A DNA stretch of 64,000 nt from Lottia gigantea (taxonomy: Eukaryota; Mollusca; Gastropoda; Lottiidae). Position numbers and translations under genes: made by a program. The stretch spans positions 3,532,227-3,596,226 of the forward strand of contig NW_008710950.1 of the NCBI RefSeq assembly GCF_000327385.1, written 5' to 3'. This document shows, one piece after another, positions 32,415 to 44,000 of this stretch. The first letter of the stretch is position 1; each line of letters starts with the position of its first letter. The notes beneath the pieces are model-generated. The model saw nothing but the letters and a program-made list of their open reading frames with translations. It did no database searches and was not told the origin of the DNA.

Positions 32415-33859
32415 TTACATTGAATGAATTTCTGATGAACGAAAAGTTTTAAATTTTTTAATATCTAAAATAGGTTCCCCAATAAGATCTCCACCACGCA
32501 GTTGTCTTTCATTATCTGTTATAATTATTTCAGGTTTAAAAATAAAAACTTCTATAGTTACTAACGATGTTTGTTCTATCGAATCATTAATCTTCTCCAA
32601 TATCATATCAAAATCTCTCAATCCAATTGGAGTATCATTTTCTTTATCTGGTATGATTAACATTAATAGGGTATCTATATATTTTCCACTCGTTTTAATT
32701 TCATACAAGTAATTAACTTTGTTGTTTTCTAATTCTTTAGTTTCTACATATTCATCAATAATTGATAAATTGAAGAACTTTACGGTGGTTAATAATTGAT
32801 TAGATGAAGAGGTATGTGACAAGAATATTGAATTGATTTTTACCTTCATAGGAAAAATAATTTCAATTAAAGCTTTTCTTAGGAAAGAAAACGATTCTTT
32901 AAAACCGTTATCAAATACGTTTTTATGGTCTCCAACTGCTACATGAGGAGAAAATACTCTTAAAGTTGCTGTAAATCCATATTTTTTCAATATATTATAT
33001 TTTTGATTTATCAATATGATCATAATTAATAATATCTTCATCACTCAACTTTCTAAATGGAAGATTGAAATAATATGATTTATTTTCTTCCTCGAGATTC
33101 TTTCCTAATGCGGCTATATTTTTTTCCTGATTTAAAACCTCGTTATTGATAGTGGTTATCTGTTATCGAATAACACTATCATCAATATTTTGTATTTGTT
33201 GTTGAATATAGGTTTTGATTTCGCTATCATCAATATTTTGTATTAGTTGTTGAATATAGGTTTTAATTTCGCTATCATCAATGTTCTGTATTTTTTGTTT
33301 AATATTTGTTAGTTCTTTTTGTAATTCATAGTTTCCAGATCATTTAATTCCTGTTGAAATGTATCTTCATTTTCACCTGGAATGTTATCTATTAATTGTT
33401 GAATATCTAATTTTTGTTTTGCAATCTTATCATCTAATTTAGATATTAATGAAATTAAATTTTTGAGTTTTGTTCACTACATTGACCAATTGTTTTTGAA
33501 TAAAACTTATTAAATCTGATACCTCTTGCTGTAGTTAAGTATCATTAATAAAATTGTTATTATTTAGTTGACGTTTGAAGAATCTTTTCACATTACTTAT
33601 TTTATCTTCTAAATGGTTTTTATTTACTTCAATTAAATTTTTTTGATACCTTATATATTTCTTGTGAACAACATCATTATCATTTTCTGGAGACTTTACA
33701 TTAGTTACTTTGAAATCGTTCATACCTAAATCACCTTGTAGAGTGTCTCCGATTTGATCTACAAAATAAGGTTTTGCTTTATTCATCCATGCTTTATAGT
33801 GTTAGTTTTTTTATTAGCTAAAGATTAAGAACCTAGGCTAGTTAAAATTTGTTCGCCAT
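32415..33859 (-). pseudogene. Polinton B fibre-like gene remnant
   Basis: Fossil homologue of the 534-residue fibre-like protein. The N-terminal GDTLQGDLGMNDFKVTNV and SPENDNDVVHKKY motif is kept, followed by coiled-coil sequence and by parts of the C-terminal head (FLRKALIEIIFPMKVKINSIF). Several breaks. Conservation of the phage-fibre-like motif in both copies supports it as a real feature of the lineage. Confidence 0.82.
33177..33310. repeat. 48-bp tandem repeats in the fibre coiled coil of Polinton B
   Basis: Units starting TATCATCAATATTTTGTATT at 33177, 33225 and 33273 (the last partial) correspond to 16-residue steps on the minus strand with YIQQL(I)-type coiled-coil sequence. Unit length is a multiple of three, so repeat number would set stalk length. 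Confidence 0.8.
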
Positions 33860-33869
33860 TTTTATTAAG

Positions 33870-34245
33870 TTAAATTAAACTGTTTTCCCGAGCTTAACCC
33901 AAAGTGAAAGTTGTCAATGCACAAAACTTTTGTCCTGGTATTTGAATTTGAAATGTAGAACATTAAATTGGTTTATTAGTTAATTACAGTACATGTATCT
34001 CTTCAGTGGGTTCTAATTCAAATGTTATTTGAAGAGTGTTTGTATAAAGCAGAGTGATGAACTCCGTTTTGATCTGAAGTATGTATATTTTTTACAGTAT
34101 AAAATTTACCTTTTTTAACAATGAGATTATTTATTTCATCACTCATACAATAATAAAACGGTGATATATTTAACTCATTCGCCCATCTCATAAGTTGAAA
34201 GTTTGTGGTTGTATCAGTTCCATATTTATCGAGAAAGCTATTCAT
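33870..34245 (-). pseudogene. Polinton B maturation protease remnant
   Basis: Fossil homologue of the adenain-like protease at 2020-2442: YGTDTTTNFQLMRWANELNI, NIHTSDQNGVHHSALYK and, further on, the KVLCIDNFHFG-like region around the nucleophile. Broken. Confidence 0.8.
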
Positions 34246-34247
34246 TT

Positions 34248-34511
34248 CTAAAAGTCAGTTATGATTTGTTCTTTGTCTTGATCGATTAATTCATATGTTG
34301 GAGGTGATGTACTATTTACTTTATCTACGATGATTATTTCGTTTGGACAATAACCAACATAGCCCTTCTCGAATTTACTATTATATTTGAAAATACGAAC
34401 GCGATCTCCAACTTTAAATTTGGGTTTAATATTTAAATTGTTTATTTCATTTTCAAAATTATTAAGGGCAAAAGAAAACTTTATAATATCTGCATTTTGA
34501 CTAGCTTCCAT
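34248..34511 (-). pseudogene. Polinton B integrase C-terminal remnant
   Basis: Homologous to the C-terminal part of the integrase of A (FKVGDRVRIFKY, FEKGYVGY, PPTYELIDQDKEQI). The catalytic core region is not recognised. Confidence 0.8.
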
Positions 34512-34657
34512 TGAAGAAACACCGATGAAATAAATGATTTGTTGTTTGAAACAAAGATAGCTACTTTTGGAATTAGAAAAGTTAGTGTTGAGATGAAACC
34601 ATCTCCTGTATAATCTGTTTTATATCTTTCTTGTTCGTGTTTTAGTATTAGAGTCAT
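34500..34657 (-). pseudogene. Polinton B small GDG-protein remnant
   Basis: Start MTLILKHEQERYKTDY followed by TGDGFISTLTFLIPK matches the 99-residue protein at 546-845. Preceded by CCTAAAAATG. Fossil remnant. Confidence 0.75.
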
Positions 34658-34690
34658 TTTTAGGGGATAAAATATAGCTATTTTCTGGAG

Positions 34691-35985
34691 TTGTGTTGGG
34701 TGAAAATTGTAGTGTAGGGGGAGTAGTTTGATAGAGGTCCGGGGTGATTGAGTTGGTGTTTTTTTTTTTTTATAGCAAAACCGGCGATATTTTCCCGGGG
34801 ATCTCCTCTCTCTAGTACTACTCTATGGAGATGTTGATCTTCACATGATCTAGAGATCTAGTTATACATCAACATAAACCACATACCACATTATACCAAC
34901 AACATGGATCTTTCAATAGGAAATCAAATCTCAGCCTAAATAAAACAAAGGCTTGTTAATTTAAGCATACCCACTCATCTATAGGTACATTCCTGAATCA
35001 GTTACTAAAGTTGTTATTCACATTTTATCATGACCTAGAAACCGAGTAGGCTACCAGTACTGCGAGTAGTATACTAGATTAGTAATAATAGGCCTAACTG
35101 ACTAGACCAATAATGACAAAAAAATGTTATACCCGTAAACAAAATGAGATTTACCTACACTCTCGTCGGCGTCGAGGTCGGCGATGGTGTGATAACTAGG
35201 TCACATTTTTACTCCTTTGGCTTTACACTACATCCAACATCCTATGAACTAAAGAGAGAGTATTAAATTAAAATGGAGGTGAACCAATAGTCTGTAAAAA
35301 AAAAGTATAGACTTATATTAAGATTCTTATTGAGATTAAAAGCAATAACTAAATCTTTTTGAAATCTATACAGGGAAATTAGTTCCCTGTATAGTCCCTT
35401 GATAATTGGTATGGCTTGGCAAGCTACAACAAATGTAATAATTTGACTCGAAGCCCTCTTCTCGTGTGCAAATTCGATAAAACCGTAATATCTGGGACTT
35501 AACTCCCGAAAATGTATGTTTAGGGTGAAAAGAGGATTTAAACAAAAGTTGATGAGTGTCAGTTTCCTTAAAGAAAACCTTGATGTCTAATTTCCCAGAA
35601 GTAGTAAAATCACCGTCCTTAAATACTGTAGTAGTGAGAATTTACACTAAAACTATGACAAAGAACTTAAAACTGTTTAATAATAACTGGTTACAATATT
35701 CACAAATACATCGGTGTTGTCCGTCTGTATAGGTGCTCTGGTCAATCCAAGATGCCCCTGATATATCATTCCGTATTTATATTAAAGTTTTTGCATTGAC
35801 ATTAATTAATTTACAATTTGTAATTATAACATATAAAAGATTAAGTAGAACAATCGATAATTAAAACATAAAAAGATTAAAGCGAATTAAAATGAGATGT
35901 CTAGCTGACAGTTAAATAAGATAATTGTGGATTAATTTAGTAATCTTCTGATAATATTGGGACGTCTATAACGGATTAGTTTCTA
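34691..35985. other. Unassigned interval with one perfect hairpin
   Basis: No gene seen. A perfect 12-bp-arm hairpin CTATACAGGGAA / TTCCCTGTATAG occupies 35366-35394 with a 5-base loop. A GGCTTGGCAAGCTAC segment at ~35410 resembles the palindrome at the left end of the HINE-like family. Confidence 0.4.
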
Positions 35986-35989
35986 TAAC

Positions 35990-36330
35990 ATCACACTTTC
36001 ATAATACTGTCGTAGCCTATCAAGGAAATCAATACGGTTTTCGCTAATTTTGGTTGTTTTACTGAAGGGTGGTAATTATTGAGAATATCGAAATATTCCC
36101 AGAATTCTTCTATGGTGTGGGTCCAAACTATAAAAATATCGTCAAGAAATCGTACATTAAAATGAAGAAGTAATGGACAAAGTGGAGACATTTCTCGTTC
36201 TTATTCTGCCATGAATATATTTGCATATGACGGCGCAAAGCGTTTAACCATGGCATTGCCAGATATCTGAAGATAAACTTTTTCATTGAAAGTAGAGTCA
36301 ATGTCATTTACCAGGTACCAGGTCAGTAAT
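35990..36330 (-). mobile_element. Penelope-like element RT fragment
   Basis: The minus strand carries a decayed reverse transcriptase of Penelope-like type: VYLQISGNAMVKRFAPSYAN, then VRFLDDIFIVWTHTIEEF and LNNYHPSVK, which follow the PLE pattern (G.AMG..FAP.YANLF; R(F/Y)IDDIF..W; LN..HP.IK). One in-frame stop (TAA) lies between the two blocks and the rest of the element was not found, so it is a dead fragment of ~340 bp. No GIY-YIG endonuclease is visible. A LINE or LTR origin is unlikely given the IDDIF-W pattern. Confidence 0.75.
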
Positions 36331-38298
36331 GAACAGCCAGGTCATTTACCACGCCAGTGGTAAATAGCCACTGTCGCGGTATGAGTAGACCAAGAGATTT
36401 AATAGATCAGGCATTAATGATACAGGCTTGTACGGTTTTTAAGATCAACTACGACTACCGACAGATACTTAACAGAAGATCAATTGATTCACAACATGAA
36501 CTTGTAAATATCTTATAGGTTGTTTTTGTATGAGAATCAATCAATCTTCGAACTGAATCGTATTATCGGCATCTAGACTCTACAAGAAGTTAAATGAAAT
36601 GAATGGAGTTTTACGTCCTACTTTTCTGCAACAAGACCTACACAAAAGACACCAGATTCGGAACATTGATTTCCTATAATTAAACTTAAAATACAGATAT
36701 GACGTCACTCTTTGATCTCGGCGTACCATTATTCAACATAATGGTACTGGCAAACGGCCATGGGTCCAATATTAACATTAATAATGGACTCTTAATATTG
36801 GACTCTTTGCCAAGTAAATGTGACCTGTTTTATAATTGTGTTCAATGTTGACTTGGCTTCAAATAGTATGTGAACACTAGTCATAATAATTGATCTAAGA
36901 TTTATTCTTAGAATTAGAATATTATTCTGATTTTGTCAGAAATAAGGCACTAAAATCTCTTCATAAAAGACACTAATGTTTCAAATTTGATACAGCCAAG
37001 GCAATAACTAAGGGAATGAGGGGAAAGGGAAAAAACTGACCTGTAGACAAAAAATATTCAAATTGTAATCCATGAGTCACAGTTCAGATATACGAAATTA
37101 AATAAGTAAAATATCCATTTGAATCCATATCCATATCATTTATAATGAAATGAACGACAATGCAATAAGGAAATAATAGTATGTCATTCGAACAGGTATA
37201 TTTTTTGTATTTCCCAAATCGGACATTTTGAAATGCTGTCTGTATTGTTTGGCATGTGATTGGACCTCATGTGACCTTTATTATAGCACGTGCCTGAATA
37301 GATGTAATTGTTTGTGAACTGTATTTGAAGTTGGTTAATAGTCGAAAGCTTACCAATAGTCTAATAATGACGTAGTACCAGAACCTTCGGTCCTCGTATC
37401 ACGATCATTATTAGACTTATTGACAAGCTTTCGACCATTAACCTATGCAATATCGAACTAGGCCCAATCTGCAATCATATGATCCAAACATTTTAATCGA
37501 GTTGTTATTTTTTTTTTCATGAATTCTATAACTAGTTAAGTTTTGTTATTTGGAGCAATTTAATTCAAAGGATGACATGTTGTTTGTTAATACGGCGCAT
37601 AGATACATGGCCCGATTTGCATAGTGCTACAAATTCATATCGTTTTAAGAACCCGTGTTTTGAACCTGGGAACAGAACTATTTATTGATTAATGGTAAGA
37701 CTACATACATTGAAGTGTAGTTTTGGCTGTGCTGTAGAATGAAATCAGGGATGAAAGTCAGTTGCAAATCAAGCAGAGTGTTCTTTAATGAATAATTTCT
37801 TCTTAAAATGTATGATACATTAATAATTTTCAAGATTCAGTTTCAAAACTATGCCTGGTTTATATTTTTATGTAGCTCATATTACAATTATTAAGTTAAA
37901 TAAATTATTTACTGTATATGAACCTACAAAACTTTATCAAACCAAATAATATAATTAATTATGTATCATACAAAACCTATATTCATTAACGATCCAAGCT
38001 TCTTTTAAAAACATGTCATTTTTCATTTCAACAAACCATTCTAATCCAATCCCAATACCAGCAGACTCTGGATACAATCAGTGTTCCTAATACACATTAA
38101 AGTTTATAAAACCTCTATACATTCCCAGCAAAAAGAAATAGACCATGGAACCTAATTGAGGGGAAGAAAACTGGTTCATGGCGACTATATCATAACAATC
38201 ACTTTTTCACTGATTCTGAACATAAACAAAATATGTTATCACACCAGTAAATGATAAAATATTCATTCCATAAAAAATACTTAACAAGAAAAGAAGAT
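36331..38298. other. Intergenic interval
   Basis: No gene recognised. Contains AATGAATGGAGTTTTACGTCC at ~36600, which also occurs near 16650 inside a HINE-like element, and the foldback at 37333-37443. Confidence 0.4.
37333..37443. repeat. Foldback: ~39-bp inverted arms, 34-base spacer
   Basis: Arms 37333-37370 (GGTTAATAGTCGAAAGCTTACC...) and 37405-37443 (...GACAAGCTTTCGACCATTAACC) pair with about five mismatches or gaps; the spacer includes AGAACCTTCGGTCCT. Could be a small foldback transposon or the inverted end of a retroelement. No transcription signal is evident. Confidence 0.8.
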
Positions 38299-39490
38299 AG
38301 CTTGCCAGGCAAGGTAACATACGCCCACTACCAGCTGTCAGAAATGACAACAAAATATTAAGTTGCTTAATAATGAAATTTCAAATAATCTTAAAATCAC
38401 CTATAAGTCAATGCAAAAACCTGAATCGGTTCATAAAATTATCATCAAATTCAAACATGAACAATGTCTCGGCGCTGTACACACAAGGGCAATAACTCTG
38501 AAACAGTTCATCCAATTATAACCAATTCTAACATGACTGAGATCTTATTAATACATACATGTATATCTAGTTTCCTCAAGATTGGATAAAAGCTGTAGTC
38601 TCTGTCGTGCCTACTATCGAAATTTGTTGCGTTATTACTAAGTCAAGGGCAATAACTCCAAAACCATTCATCCGATTATTATCAATTTCGTACTTGACTG
38701 AGGTCTCACCAATACATACATGCATACTAAGTTTCATGAAGATCGGATAAAAACTATAGCCTCTATCTCAACTACAAGAAAAATTTTACGAGTTTTTTCT
38801 AAGTCGAGGGTAATAACTCCAAAACCATTCTTCCGATGATTATGAATTTCAAACTGCACTGAGATCTCATGAATATATATATGCATACCAAGTTTCATCA
38901 AGATCAGATAAAAACTGTAGTCTCTATTGTGCCTGCAAGCAAAATTTGATGCGTCTTTACCAAGTCAAGGGCAATAACTCTGAAACCATTCTTCTGATTA
39001 TTACGAATTTCAAACTTGACCGAGACCTCATCAATACATACATGCACACCAAGTTTCATCCAGATCAGATAAAAAATGTAGTCTCTATTGTGCATACAAG
39101 CCAAATTTGACGCATTTTTACTAAGTCAAGGGCAATAACTCTCAAACAGTTCATCTGATTATTATCAATTTCGAACTTGACCAAGATCTCATCAATACAT
39201 ACATGTAAACCAAGTTTCATAAGGATAGGAAAAAACATATAGCCTCTTTCGCGCCTACAAGGCAAATTTGACGTGTTTTTTCTATGTAAAGGGCAATAAC
39301 TCGGAAACCATTCACTCGATTATTACGAATTTTGAACTTGACTGAGATCTAATCAATATATACATGCATACCAAGTTCAATCAAGATCGGTTAAAATCTC
39401 TCTATCGCGTCTACAAGAAATGTGGACAGACGAACCGACAGACAGGGGCGACGGCAATATACGTCCACATTTCCATGTGGGCGTATAAAA
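38299..39490 (+). mobile_element. HINE-like element, full length, six type-1 cores
   Basis: The best copy of the family. Left module GATAGCTTGCCAGGCAAGGT then AACATACGCCCACTACCAGC (38299 onward); six ~160-bp tandem cores (TCAAGGGCAATAACTC at about 38487, 38645, 38805, 38965, 39126 and 39288); right module with a short GACAGACGAACCGACAG repeat, GGGGCGACGGCAATATACG and the hairpin TACGTCCACATTTCCATGTGGGCGTATAAAA region. A tandem-core body, a tetranucleotide-like tract and a terminal hairpin without target duplication match Helentron-associated elements (HINE/pearl/CvA) as I know them. No coding capacity; minus-strand frames at 38904-39265 are repeat artefacts. Confidence 0.85.
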
Positions 39491-41007
39491 CGGATTTTAA
39501 CAGATATCAGAAATGAGAAATTAAAACTGTATCATAAATAAATATAACAAAGTAAAAAACAAAACCAATTACACTAATTAAAATATCATATACATATATA
39601 TCAAACAAAACTAGCTAAAAAGTATTTGTAACCTTGTAGTGAACATCATAATGTTTCTTATGTCAATATGTGATATGGTGCTGTTTCATACTTTCACCCT
39701 GGGTCTAGTCGATCTCCATTTTTCAAGTTTTCTTAAAGAATATATGTCAACTTTCTTAAAGAACATATGTTAGCTTTCTTAAAGAACATATGTTAGCTTT
39801 CGTAAAGAACATATGTTAGCTTTCATAAAGAACATATGTTAGCTTTCTTAAAGAACATATGTTAGCTTTCGTAAAGAACATATGTTAGCTTTCATAAAGA
39901 ACATATGTCTATCTCAGTTAAATTGAGAAATGTTAAAACAGGAGTATGAGATTCCAATGAGTAACCAAAAAGTATTGAATATATAATCATCATATATAAC
40001 AGTATCTCCAACCATTAAACATATACTTGGTAAAAACATAAGAGTATATGCAATCTATAATATACAAATTGGACGGATTATTTAGTCAAAATGCTGTTAG
40101 TATTTTTATACCATACATTCAGGACAATCAAATTATGATTTTGATTTACAAAGGTGAAGACCAATTGACACAGCAAGCCGATAAACATCATTGATTTAAC
40201 TATTCTAGGAGTTATTTTTCCTGATGGTGAACACATTGTTTTATTAATTATTATTTCTTCCGTTGGTATTTTATAAATTGTTAACTAAAAACAATGAACT
40301 GTTCTGGATAGAAATAATCTCAACATGTGCCTGATACACAACTTAATTATATTGACTCTCTAAAAATAATTGATCTATCTAATATAAGAAAAACCTAGTG
40401 GTAAACATGATTGCAATCAATTATGATGGTAAACATGATTGCAATCAATTATGAATGCTATATAAATAAGGTTTATAGAAAACTTTAATGATACTTTAAG
40501 ATAGTTAAATATTATCTCTCATCTCTCAGAATCTAATAAATCAATGGATTTCTGTTTCAATTGCTTAAAGGTGGTGAAAGTTTGTCAGACATCAAGTACT
40601 TTTCATGAAAGTTTTAAATTTTTGCATAACTAACCATCTGACCTTACCAATATGCATTAGCACAAACTAATAATAATGAAATCGACCAACATATACATAA
40701 CTCAGGGCCACTGCTATACAGAACAATGATTTACTATTGAAAAATGAAAGGGATAAATCAAGATGATTAAATAATTCAACTGCAACATTCCTTTTAAATA
40801 AACATATCAATAAATACAAAGATAATAGACTTCAACAAACAACATTGATATCTCTAACAGAAAAAGTTAAATCAATATCATTATCAATCTAAAAAATACT
40901 ATATAGTATAGTGCTAATCATCCTATAAAACTTGTATAAACTTCAATTATTATTATCACAACTTATAATTATATCAAAATGGCACTATGTTATTCCTCAC
41001 AATAATT
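39491..41007. other. Downstream region of the Deltex-type gene
   Basis: No gene recognised. It contains the 23-bp tandem array (39733-39910) and a 28-bp duplication (GTAAACATGATTGCAATCAA, two copies at 40399-40455). Part of it may be 3' UTR of the minus-strand ligase gene. Confidence 0.45.
39733..39910. repeat. 23-bp tandem array with three-unit higher-order pattern
   Basis: About 7.5 copies of AAAGAACATATGTTAGCTTTC plus two bases. The base after CTTTC changes T, G, A, T, G, A across the last six units, so the array grew by duplication of a 69-bp triplet. Each unit contains the 10-base palindrome AACATATGTT. Confidence 0.92.
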
Positions 41008-44000
41008 CTATTTCTTTATGCCCTTTAAAGCCAATTCTTCTCGGACTCTCTTTAAATAACCTAGATCTGGATAACCATGGCTTAAATAAAATAAAATAAG
41101 CTTTTTTCAATGCAATGTGTATGATATGTTCTCATATGATGATGGCCATGTATTTTTTCCCTGCCACTATAAAACACTCCGCTCTCTGTTTGGACCAGGC
41201 GGCAATAAAAATGTACCCATTTATATTACAGTAACATCGAGTGTAGTTGTAGTGTAAATGAAAAGCATTCTCACCACGGTTATCTGTGGAAATATTCTTA
41301 AAGAATTAAAATTGACCTTTTTAGTCTCCCTGATGTAATCAGCAATTCCACTAAATGATGATAATATTCCGCTAGAAAAGTGATGCTCGCTTGTGAGGCA
41401 TGCGCAGTGAGGCGTTCTCAACATAAAATTCATTCATTCTGTTCTATGAACGCATAAATTTTGTAATGTAAAAGGGTTATTATTGACTATTTTTCATACC
41501 TTAGAGCACCACCAGTAATGCTAGTTTTATGATGGATATCATTCCAAGTTAATACACCAGTCTGTCCAGTAGTTCTTGATTCACCAATAGTAAATATCAA
41601 TCTAGCATCAAAGGCCTTATATAACATCTGTAATATCTCTTGTCCTTCCTTATTGTTTGGTAAGTAGGCCTTACGTCTCAAACCAGAATATGGTTGACCA
41701 GGATTTGGATGATTATCCTTGTAAAATAGAAAATGAAAAATCAATAGATCAAGCTCCAAAAAAAATCAAATGAGCAGATTTATGGTTAATATAAATAGCT
41801 TGTCAGGCAAGATAAAATATGTTCACTACCAGCTCTCAGAAATGATAAAGTTTTTGGTGACTTATCTAAAAGATATTTTATAAGACAAGGCAATACCTCC
41901 TAAACTTGTAAAAGGTGTGGTTAACTAAAAGAGTGGGAAAAAATTACTCTCTCCATTTAACTAAAATTTAATTGTTTTATCATTTATAATTGTTTATTTA
42001 CCTGCTGAATTCCATCATTAAAAGTATAAATAATCTCCAAAATACCATCAGCATCTTTATATCCTTCTAATTTATGAGAGGTAATAAGCTTATGTATCAT
42101 TTTACCCCCACGAGGCTGATCTCCAATTATAACACCATAAATCATACCACATTCTGGACAAACTGGTTTACATACAAACGCATGCTTTACACAACCTTGA
42201 CAGAATTTATGACCACATTTATCTAAAACCTTTGGGTCCAATATTTCATCTAAACAAATTCCACATGTTTCAGTCTGTGGATCATTTGCTCTGCGGGCTA
42301 GTTCTTTGTTTAAATCTACTGGAAGACTGGTCATACTATCTACAGACCTTGTTTGAGACAGTCGATCAGCTACAGATCTTGATACAGCTCCACTCATTCC
42401 CCCTGCAAATATATTTTATTTTGAAAAGTTATACATCAAAATCCTTTATCAGCTGACAGAGCTGTTTCAGTCATATCACTTTTTATAACTTCATGGTGTT
42501 TTGAGTCTCATTTATCATGTAGTTGATAAAAAGAACCCCATGAAATTGGTAGTAAATGTACATGAGTAGACTAACAACATTCTGAATGTAAGGATAGTCC
42601 ATTTGGCATGTTAAGTTGTTGTAAAATTGTCATAGAACTAAAAATCAAAATTAACTCTCTTCTGGTAGAGCTAATTTCAGACATCTGTTCAATTTCAAAA
42701 TTCACTATATACAACTTGTAACTTGTCAAAGATATTTTTGATTTAAACACAAAAATTCTGACATAAACTGTTACCTCTATCACGTTCACAAGCTACATTT
42801 AACGTAAAATGTATCATTAATGAAATCTTTATAGTCTACATATTATTCATAAACAAATTTTGACTCTTTTTTACTAAGTCAAGGGCCATAACCCAAATTC
42901 CATTCAATTGTCTTGGGCAATAACTAAAAAAACGTTGATTAAAAAATAGTCAAATTTGAACTTGACAAAGATCTTATTGTTACAGATAAACAATTTTTAG
43001 CTCGTGAAAACTCTAGAAGGCAAATATTCAGTTTGGTACTGAATAATACCAAGTTTTGTCAAAATCCGGCAAGAATCATGCCTTTTAGTGTTTAAGAGCT
43101 AACATTTGAAAGCGTTTTCAAGAACGAGGCCAATAACTCCTATGAAACACATTTAGATTTCACCAAGTTTCGTCAAAATCCATCACGAATTGTCCCTTCT
43201 AGAATGTTTACGAGCTAAAGATTGAACGCATTTTTAAGAACAAGGGCAATACCTCATAATAAATATTTTTTCGATTTTTATGATTTTCAAAAGGGTTTAT
43301 CCTTGAGTGATAACAAACAGTCATGCCAGGTTTTGTCCAAATCAATTGAAAGCAGTTAGTAGTCTCAAACAAACAAATTTTGCCACGTTTTTATTAAGTC
43401 AAGGGCAATAACTCAAAATTTCATTGAACACTTTCTTAAACTTTTAGACCCACTTTATTAGCCTAGGCTATTGAACGATTATTATTTTATGAATCCTACC
43501 AGGAGAAGAAAGTTGGAATGTTACTTAGCAACTACTAAGGAAAGTGACATCATTGAACTTCAACTGACATTTCATGTGTGTCTGTCCCTGAGGAAGGGGG
43601 CCTTTGTGCTCTTAAAACACATTATAACATGGGTGTATAAGAAGAAACAATGACTTGATCTCACCTTTAGACCTTTTAGTCTCAGTCCGATGTTCAGATG
43701 GTAAGGCTTTCATTGGTGACACAGAACTTCTTGGACTTCTACCACTGTATTGAGATATATTCTTCTTCAAAGATTGTGAGATAGAAGAAGCTGTTGTATT
43801 AGAATCGTGTAAGGAGTATGTTTTAGCTGCACCACTGGTACGTTGAGATATTGGTCTTTGATCAGAAGTATAACGTGAAGTAGAATGAGATGCTAAATCT
43901 CTTGAACTTGATAGTTTTGGAGATTGTGGCTGAGAGAATCTTTTAGGAGTTGAACTGAATGATCCAGAGCGTTGAGGACGGATATTTGATGATGTGCCTT

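Larger units (their letters stand above)
28142..34690. mobile_element. Polinton/Maverick element B, older partial fossil
   Basis: About 6.5 kb colinear with the 0.5-9.3 kb portion of element A but in the opposite orientation. Recognised parts in order from the right (minus strand): small GDG protein, integrase C-terminal part, protease, fibre, membrane-protein start, polymerase; then on the plus strand the conserved minor protein and the penton start. Capsid, pVI-like and ATPase genes are not found, nor is PLA2. Coding regions are heavily broken (well over a dozen breaks) and it is clearly older than A, though from a closely related lineage. The right edge retains TGTTGGGTGAAAA, resembling the inner end of A's inverted repeat; the left end has no recognisable terminal repeat. 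Confidence 0.9.

Noticed and set aside
36300-36420. Short CAGGTCATTTACCA direct repeats next to the Penelope-like RT as element ends
   Set aside because: Only 14 bases, a few copies, and not placed at a recognisable element border.
38904-39265. Minus-strand frames with similar proteins (MxCxRxRxY...LGxHVCIDE)
   Set aside because: They are translations of consecutive ~160-bp core repeats; the same peptide pattern recurs at 45331 and 46152 wherever cores occur.
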